Of a DNA stretch of 8,903 nt, positions 4,388 through 8,903 are shown piece after piece. This stretch comes from Casp-actino8 sp046091365 (GTDB lineage Bacteria > Actinomycetota > Acidimicrobiia > Acidimicrobiales > Ilumatobacteraceae). The notes under the pieces were generated by a model. It searched no databases, was not told where the DNA came from, and saw only the letters and a list, made by a program, of their open reading frames with translations. Every line of letters begins with the position of its first letter. The first letter of the stretch is position 1. The stretch is taken from the NCBI GenBank assembly GCA_046091365.1, contig JBJTBM010000028.1, positions 1 to 8,903 of the forward strand, read 5' to 3'. The position numbers and the translations under genes were made by a program.

Positions 4388-5917
4388 GTGAAGCACACTG
4401 AACCCGTGGTCGAACCGTCGCGCACCGTCTGGGTTCTGGGTGATCAACTGAACACGTCGTTCGCCGGGCTGGCCGCGGCCGACCCGCGCACACACCGTGT
4501 TCTGATGGTCGAGAGTGCCGGCAAAATGCGTTCGAAGGCGTGGCACATCCAAAGAGCCCACTTGGTGATCACCTCGATGCGTCGCTTCGCCGGGCGACTG
4601 CGTGCCGACGGTTGGATCGTCGACTACCGACACGCCCCGTCGCTGGTGGCCGGGCTGCGCGCGCATCGCGCGGAATTCGGCCCCGAACGGGTCGACGTGA
4701 TGGAACCCGCCAGTTGGTCGGCGTTGGACATGGTGCGGCGAGAGGGTTGTGTGGTGGTGCGGGGAAACCAGTTCCTGTGTCACTACGACGAGTTCGCCGC
4801 GTGGAAGGACGACTGGTTACGCACGCGCAAGACCTTCAAGATGGAGGACTTCTACCGCTGGCAACGGCGTCGACTCGGTTTGTTGATGGAGGGCGATGAC
4901 CCGGTGAGCGGGGTCTGGAACCACGACGCTGACAACCGGGAGCCACCGCCAAAGGACGCAGCCACGCGCTGGCCCGCACCGGTCGTCGACGACCTGGACG
5001 ACATCGACCGGGCCGTCATCGACGAACTACGCCCGCACTGCGTCGGCGCCGAACCCACCGGCCTGTGGGCGACCTCACGCGAGGGCGCGCTGCGACGCCT
5101 CGACCACTTCGTGACTCGCCTCCTCCCCGAGTTCGGACCCCACGAAGATGCCATGACGACGTCGAACTGGCACCTCGCGCACTCGTTGCTCTCGCCGTAT
5201 CTCAACATCGGGTTGCTCACTCCGGGTGAGGTGTGCGACGCGGTGCAGCGTGCATTCGACGACGGCGGAGTGCCGGTCGCGTCGGCCGAGGGCTTCATTC
5301 GACAGGTCATCGGCTGGCGCGAATACGTGTGGGGCCTCTACTGGGATCAGATGCCCGGGTACGCCGCATCGAACGCCCTCGATGCCCAACGGCCGCTACC
5401 GCCGCTCTTCACGGGTGCCCCCACGAAGATGCGCTGCATGTCGACCGTGATGGCGGAGGTGAACGACCACGGGTGGGCCCACCACATCCAGCGTCTGATG
5501 CTGATCGGCAACCTGTCGCTCACCTCCGGCGTCGATCCTCGGGCCCTGACCGACTGGATGTGGGCGAATTTCGTCGACGGGGCCGAGTGGGTGATGGTTC
5601 CCAATGTCATCGGGATGTCGCAATACGCCGACGGAGGCATCATGGCGACCAAGCCCTACGCATCGGGCGGCGCCTACATCCACAAGATGAGCGACTACTG
5701 CAAGGGTTGCGCGTACGACCGCACGAAGCGCACCGGTGACGACGCCTGTCCGTTCACCACTCTCTACTGGGACTTCATGATGCGACACGCCGACCGCTTC
5801 GTCCGCAATCCGCGCATCGCCCAACAGGTGAGGGGTGCCCAGCGGCTGGCCGACATAGATGCGGTGCGCGAACACGCGGTCACCGTGTTGCGTCGTCTCG
5901 ACAACGGCGAGCTCTGA
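4388..5917 (+). CDS. phrB: FeS-BCP-type (6-4) photolyase / cryptochrome-related protein
   Basis: The 509-residue flavoprotein belongs to the iron-sulfur bacterial cryptochrome/photolyase group (COG3046; PhrB of Agrobacterium, CryB of Rhodobacter). PhrB repairs UV-induced (6-4) photoproducts with light; some relatives act as photoreceptors. The N-terminal alpha/beta domain starts TVWVLGDQLNTSF (13-25). The C-terminal FAD domain has SNWHLAHSLLSPYLNIGLLTP (259-279), GFIRQVIGWREYVWG (302-316) and GWAHHIQRLMLIGN (362-375). Four cysteines suited to a 4Fe-4S cluster are present at 350, 438, 441 and 454 (MRCMS, DYCKGCAYD, DDACPF). As far as I recall these have the same numbering as in PhrB, as do H365-H366, the pair needed for (6-4) repair. 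All key residues are intact, so a working enzyme is likely. GTG 4388 follows the STAS stop by 3 bases; GTG 4406 is an alternative. The gene converges on rsgA with a 4-base gap. Confidence 0.93.
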   Translation: MKHTEPVVEPSRTVWVLGDQLNTSFAGLAAADPRTHRVLMVESAGKMRSKAWHIQRAHLVITSMRRFAGRLRADGWIVDYRHAPSLVAGLRAHRAEFGPERVDVMEPASWSALDMVRREGCVVVRGNQFLCHYDEFAAWKDDWLRTRKTFKMEDFYRWQRRRLGLLMEGDDPVSGVWNHDADNREPPPKDAATRWPAPVVDDLDDIDRAVIDELRPHCVGAEPTGLWATSREGALRRLDHFVTRLLPEFGPHEDAMTTSNWHLAHSLLSPYLNIGLLTPGEVCDAVQRAFDDGGVPVASAEGFIRQVIGWREYVWGLYWDQMPGYAASNALDAQRPLPPLFTGAPTKMRCMSTVMAEVNDHGWAHHIQRLMLIGNLSLTSGVDPRALTDWMWANFVDGAEWVMVPNVIGMSQYADGGIMATKPYASGGAYIHKMSDYCKGCAYDRTKRTGDDACPFTTLYWDFMMRHADRFVRNPRIAQQVRGAQRLADIDAVREHAVTVLRRLDNGEL

Positions 5918-5921
5918 CCTG

Positions 5922-6980
5922 TCAAGGTTTACGCTTGCGGAATCCGCGTCGGTCCTCGACCTTGATCCGCGCCCGCTGTTCCTCCTCGAGCGCCGCTTCT
6001 TCAGCGACCAATCGCTTCATGCTGTCGAGTCGTCGTGGGTCGAGGGAGCCGTCGAGTACCGCGGCACTGACAGCACAGCCCGGTTCTTCGTCGTGCTTGC
6101 AGTCCCGGAAGCGACAGGATTCCGACAATCCGAACACGTCGGCGAAAGCCCGCTCGATACCGGTACCGCTCGACCACAGACTGACGGCACGAACCCCGGG
6201 CGTGTCGATCAGCCAGCCGGCCGCGCCCATGGGTTCACTCGGCAAGGCCACCAACTGCACCGCGGTGGTGGTGTGGCGACCACGTTGGTCGCCCTCGCGC
6301 ACCTCGCCGGTGCTCTGCACCTGACCGCCCACCAAGGCGTTGACGATCGTGCTCTTGCCCACCCCACTGGCCCCCAGCAGTGCCACCGACCGGTAGCCCT
6401 CGGCGTACCCGCCGAGTTCGTCGAGCCCGTCACCGCGGACACCGCTCACCACGTGCACGGGGACGTCGGGGGCCACGGCTTGCAGTGTGGCGACTCGCGC
6501 GGCGGTCTCGCTCGCGTCGTCCATCAGGTCGAGTTTCGACAGCACCAGCACGGGTTGGGCCCCACTGTCGAACGCCAACACCAACTCGCGTTCGAGTCGA
6601 CGTTGGTTCGGAGGAGCGACGAGGGCATGCAACAAGAAAACGACGTCGATGTTCGCCGCGATGGTGTGGGCCTCGGCTCGTTGCCCCTCGAAACTGGCCC
6701 GCCGCACGAACGCACTTCGCCGGGGCAGCACCGTCTCGACACGTTCACCGTCGTCGGAGACCACCACCCAGTCGCCGACCGCGACCTCGGCCCCGATGTT
6801 GCGGGCCCGAACCGGGTCGAGTCCACTGTCGGGCGCACCGAACCAGATGGTGCTCCATCCCCGGTCGAGTCGGGCCACCCGCCCCGGTCGTCCGGTGGCC
6901 GGAACGCCGTCGCGCACGATCGAATCCCACACGACATCCCATGTGACATTCCAACCAAGCGCGATCCGAGGGTCGTTCAC
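5922..6980 (-). CDS. rsgA: Ribosome small subunit-dependent GTPase A (RsgA/YjeQ)
   Basis: The 352-residue protein is the circularly permuted GTPase that binds the 30S subunit late in its assembly, checks the decoding centre and releases factors such as RbfA on GTP hydrolysis. An N-terminal OB-fold-like region (about 30-105) is followed by the permuted motifs in the order G4-G5-G1-G2-G3: SKLD (148-151), VSG (178-180), GASGVGKS (203-210), GRHTTT (234-239) and DTPG (259-262). The C-terminal zinc knuckle has C289, C294, H296 and C302. The tail is long, charged and helical (EEAALEEEQRARIKVEDRR). All motifs are present. The GTG at 6980 is chosen as start because the protein then has normal length; upstream in-frame ATGs would run into the divergent transporter gene. 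A TAnnnT box lies 7 bases before this GTG and there is no ribosome binding site, so the message may be leaderless. Confidence 0.95.
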   Translation of the reverse strand: MNDPRIALGWNVTWDVVWDSIVRDGVPATGRPGRVARLDRGWSTIWFGAPDSGLDPVRARNIGAEVAVGDWVVVSDDGERVETVLPRRSAFVRRASFEGQRAEAHTIAANIDVVFLLHALVAPPNQRRLERELVLAFDSGAQPVLVLSKLDLMDDASETAARVATLQAVAPDVPVHVVSGVRGDGLDELGGYAEGYRSVALLGASGVGKSTIVNALVGGQVQSTGEVREGDQRGRHTTTAVQLVALPSEPMGAAGWLIDTPGVRAVSLWSSGTGIERAFADVFGLSESCRFRDCKHDEEPGCAVSAAVLDGSLDPRRLDSMKRLVAEEAALEEEQRARIKVEDRRGFRKRKP

Positions 6981-6987
6981 ATGGCTG

Positions 6988-6993
6988 ACCGTA
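6988..6993 (-). promoter_or_regulatory. Putative -10 box of rsgA (leaderless)
   Basis: On the minus strand TACGGT fits TAnnnT and ends exactly 7 bases before the GTG start at 6980, the same spacing as at 717 and at selC. It supports GTG 6980 as the start. No -35 box was recognised. Confidence 0.35.
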
Positions 6994-6997
6994 GCCT
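6992..6997 (+). promoter_or_regulatory. Possible -10 box of the MMPL transporter gene
   Basis: TAGCCT fits TAnnnT and overlaps the rsgA box on the other strand by two bases (TA at 6992-6993). It would give a leader of about 40 bases before ATG 7045. Weak evidence; the motif is short. Confidence 0.2.
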
Positions 6998-7044
6998 GCG
7001 ACAGGCGCTTTTCGTCCGAACCCCCTACTGCGCCAGAGGAAATC

Positions 7045-8903
7045 ATGCTCGCTCGTCTCGGTCGTTGGTGCTTCCGCCATCGTTGGCTCACCATCATCCT
7101 CTGGTTGGTGGCGCTCGTCGGAGGAAGCGGAGTCGCCAACGGTGCCCTCGGTGGTGGTGCGTTCGAGACCCGATTCTCGATTCCCGACTCGCAGAGCCTG
7201 CGCGCGCTCGACCTGTTGCGTGAGGCGTTCCCCGACAGCGACACCATCACCGACGCCCAGATCGTCTTCCAGTCGACGAACGGGTTCGACGACACCGCCA
7301 CGCGGTCGGCGATCGACGACTTCTTGAACGCGATCGTCGACGGCGTCGACGGGGTGAGTGTCGAGAGTCCCTACGACAACCCCACACTCGTCAGCGACGG
7401 GGGCACGATCGCCTATGCCGTCCTGCGCCTTCCGTCGGGTGAGTCGCAGGGTGATCAAGAGCGAACCGGCACCGAGATACGCGCAGTCGGCGACCCCATC
7501 ATCGACTCCGGACGTCTACCCGACGGACTGGTGATCGAGTACGGCGGTGACCCGTTCGTGTCGTTCGAATTGCCCGAGAGCGAAGTCGTCGGTCTGCTGG
7601 CCGCGGTCATCATCCTCGTGCTGGCGTTCGGCTCGGTGCTGGCCATGGGTCTTCCCATCGGGACCGCACTCATCGGTCTCGGCACCGGGGTCGCGGTGAT
7701 CGCGATGATCAGCCACGTCATGGAGATGCCCGACTTCGTCGTGCAGATCGGGGCGATGATCGGAATCGGAGTGGGTATCGACTACGCCCTCTTCATCGTG
7801 ACGAGATTTCGCGAGGGACTGCGTGCCGGTCTGGACCCGGAGGAATCGACCGTCGACGCGGTCGACACCGCCGGTCGGGCCGTTCTCTTCGCCGGCATCA
7901 CCGTGATGATCTCACTGCTCGGCATGTACATGATGGGCATGAACTTCATCTACGGTCTGGCCATCGGTGGCTCGGTCACCGTGGGCATCATGGTGATCGC
8001 CGCCCTCACGCTGTTGCCGGCCCTGCTGTCGCTGGTCGGACACCGCATCGACATCACCACTCGCGCGGCGTTGTGGTCGCTCATCGTCTTCGCGTCGCTG
8101 TCGCTCTTCGGAGTGATCTTTCTCGGCACCGTCGCGTTGTTGTTCGTTGGCTTCCTCGCCGCGGTGGTGATCGTCGCGCTCAGCTTCGTCGTGCGGCCGT
8201 GGCGCGTGCCGATCAAGCACCGAGCCACCAAGCCCAAGGACCAACAGTTCTGGTTCCGTTGGAGCCGTTTCGTGCAGAAGCGTCCGTGGACCTCGTTCAT
8301 CGCCGGCCTCGGCGTGTTGCTGGTCCTCACGGTTCCACTGTTCGACATGCGTCTCGCGCTCAGCGACAACGGCAATCGCGCCGAGTGGCAGACCGCACGC
8401 CGTGCGTACGACCTGCTCGCCGACGGTTTCGGGCCGGGCTTCAACGGTCCGCTCCAACTGGTGGCGGAGGTTCCCGCGGACACCAGCGAGTCGACACTCG
8501 AGCGAATCGCCTCCGCGGTCGACGCCGATCCCGACGTGGTGTTCGTGTCTCCGGCGGTGTCGGCACCCAACGGAATCGTGATCTGGAAGGTCGTGCAAAG
8601 CGAATCACCCCAGGCCGAGGGCACCGCGAACCTGGTGCACCGCCTGCGCGACGACGTTCTCCCGCCGGCAATCGGCGACTCGGGTGTGGTCGTGAACGTC
8701 GGCGGTTTCACCGCGATCGGAGTCGATCTCAGTGACTATTTCGGCCGCCGCGTGTTCCTGTTCGTGGGCGCCGTTCTGCTGCTGTCGTTCCTGCTGTTGA
8801 TGGCGGTGTTCCGCAGCCTCCTCGTGCCGCTCAAGGCCGTCATCATGAACCTGCTGTCGATCGGGGCCGCCTACGGGATCGTGGTGGCGATCTTCCAGTG
8901 GGG
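7045..8903 (+). CDS. MMPL family (RND superfamily) transporter, 3' end outside the window
   Basis: 619 complete codons are visible and the frame is open at the right edge. MMPL proteins use the proton gradient to move lipids or other hydrophobic compounds across the inner membrane of actinobacteria. Seen here: first membrane helix (about 13-31), first extracytoplasmic domain (about 35-178), helices at about 181-199, 203-222, 232-254, 278-298 and 305-331, a second large domain (about 435-565), and helices from 569. Helix four carries the signature GIGVGIDYALFIVTRFREG, with the D246-Y247 pair used for proton relay in this family. Between the sixth helix and RFVQKRPW, where many MMPLs have only a short cytoplasmic linker, residues ~342-384 form two additional hydrophobic segments. 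ATG 7045 is supported by GAGGA at 7036-7040, 4 bases upstream. Substrate cannot be told from the sequence. The gene is divergent from rsgA, with 64 bases between the start codons. Confidence 0.93.
   Translation, partial: MLARLGRWCFRHRWLTIILWLVALVGGSGVANGALGGGAFETRFSIPDSQSLRALDLLREAFPDSDTITDAQIVFQSTNGFDDTATRSAIDDFLNAIVDGVDGVSVESPYDNPTLVSDGGTIAYAVLRLPSGESQGDQERTGTEIRAVGDPIIDSGRLPDGLVIEYGGDPFVSFELPESEVVGLLAAVIILVLAFGSVLAMGLPIGTALIGLGTGVAVIAMISHVMEMPDFVVQIGAMIGIGVGIDYALFIVTRFREGLRAGLDPEESTVDAVDTAGRAVLFAGITVMISLLGMYMMGMNFIYGLAIGGSVTVGIMVIAALTLLPALLSLVGHRIDITTRAALWSLIVFASLSLFGVIFLGTVALLFVGFLAAVVIVALSFVVRPWRVPIKHRATKPKDQQFWFRWSRFVQKRPWTSFIAGLGVLLVLTVPLFDMRLALSDNGNRAEWQTARRAYDLLADGFGPGFNGPLQLVAEVPADTSESTLERIASAVDADPDVVFVSPAVSAPNGIVIWKVVQSESPQAEGTANLVHRLRDDVLPPAIGDSGVVVNVGGFTAIGVDLSDYFGRRVFLFVGAVLLLSFLLLMAVFRSLLVPLKAVIMNLLSIGAAYGIVVAIFQW

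Noticed and set aside
5859..7223. 454-codon open frame on + opposite rsgA
   Set aside because: Antisense of rsgA, which has every GTPase motif. The + frame shows only compositionally biased sequence.
6981..7301. Upstream in-frame ATG starts for rsgA
   Set aside because: They would overlap the start of the divergent MMPL gene and lengthen RsgA beyond its usual size; GTG 6980 has a fitting -10 box.
7912..8711. Long minus-strand frames opposite the MMPL gene
   Set aside because: Low-complexity antisense translation with many H, R, D and T residues; the + strand frame has clear membrane helices and the GIDYALF motif.
1..8903. CRISPR array, insertion sequence or tRNA-linked attachment site
   Set aside because: No regularly spaced repeats, no transposase or integrase frame, and no second copy of the selC 3' end was noticed by eye.

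Overview
The window looks like chromosomal DNA of a high-GC actinobacterium. By gene content and sequence flavour I lean towards the class Acidimicrobiia (Ilumatobacter-like). That placement is an inference from remembered family resemblance, not a computed result. Supporting signs are strong G/C preference at third codon positions, frequent GTG starts, likely leaderless promoters, and a compact actinobacterial-type Tad pilus locus with the same gene order as Mycobacterium tuberculosis Rv3660c-Rv3655c.

Layout, left to right. Positions 1-202 are the C-terminal end of a principal (RpoD/HrdB-type) sigma factor on +. Converging on it from the - strand are a selenocysteine tRNA (selC, 575-670) and a small gene, 542 down to 222, that encodes only the N-terminal half of an amino-acid-synthesis (AA_synth, DUF1185) family protein. 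Divergent from selC is a 24-residue hydrophobic peptide gene (717-791). It is followed by a tightly packed + strand run: TadZ-like ATPase, TadA/CpaF ATPase, TadB-like and TadC-like membrane proteins, a Flp-type prepilin, a TadE-like pseudopilin, a STAS-domain protein, and an FeS-BCP-type (6-4) photolyase ending at 5917. Several junctions overlap (GTGA at tadZ/tadA, a 17-base overlap at tadA/tadB, ATGA at tadB/tadC), and the remaining gaps are 26 bases or less, so co-transcription is likely.

On the - strand is rsgA (yjeQ), the ribosome small-subunit maturation GTPase (6980 down to 5922). It converges on the photolyase with a 4-base gap. Divergent from rsgA is an MMPL/RND-type transporter (7045 to the right edge, incomplete).

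How the genes could work together: TadA powers assembly on the TadB/TadC platform, TadZ localises it, and Flp and TadE are the exported pilin and pseudopilin. Both share the same prepilin-cleavage junction. The prepilin peptidase and the last pseudopilin (TadF/G-like) that usually complete such a locus are absent here. The STAS protein and photolyase are attached to the 3' end of the run; whether they have anything to do with the pilus is unknown. The most notable points are the half-length AA_synth gene beside selC, the unusual acceptor/T-arm junction of the tRNA-Sec, the minimal Tad operon that runs on into a STAS protein and a photolyase, and a recurring TAnnnT box six or seven bases before several starts, which suggests leaderless transcription.
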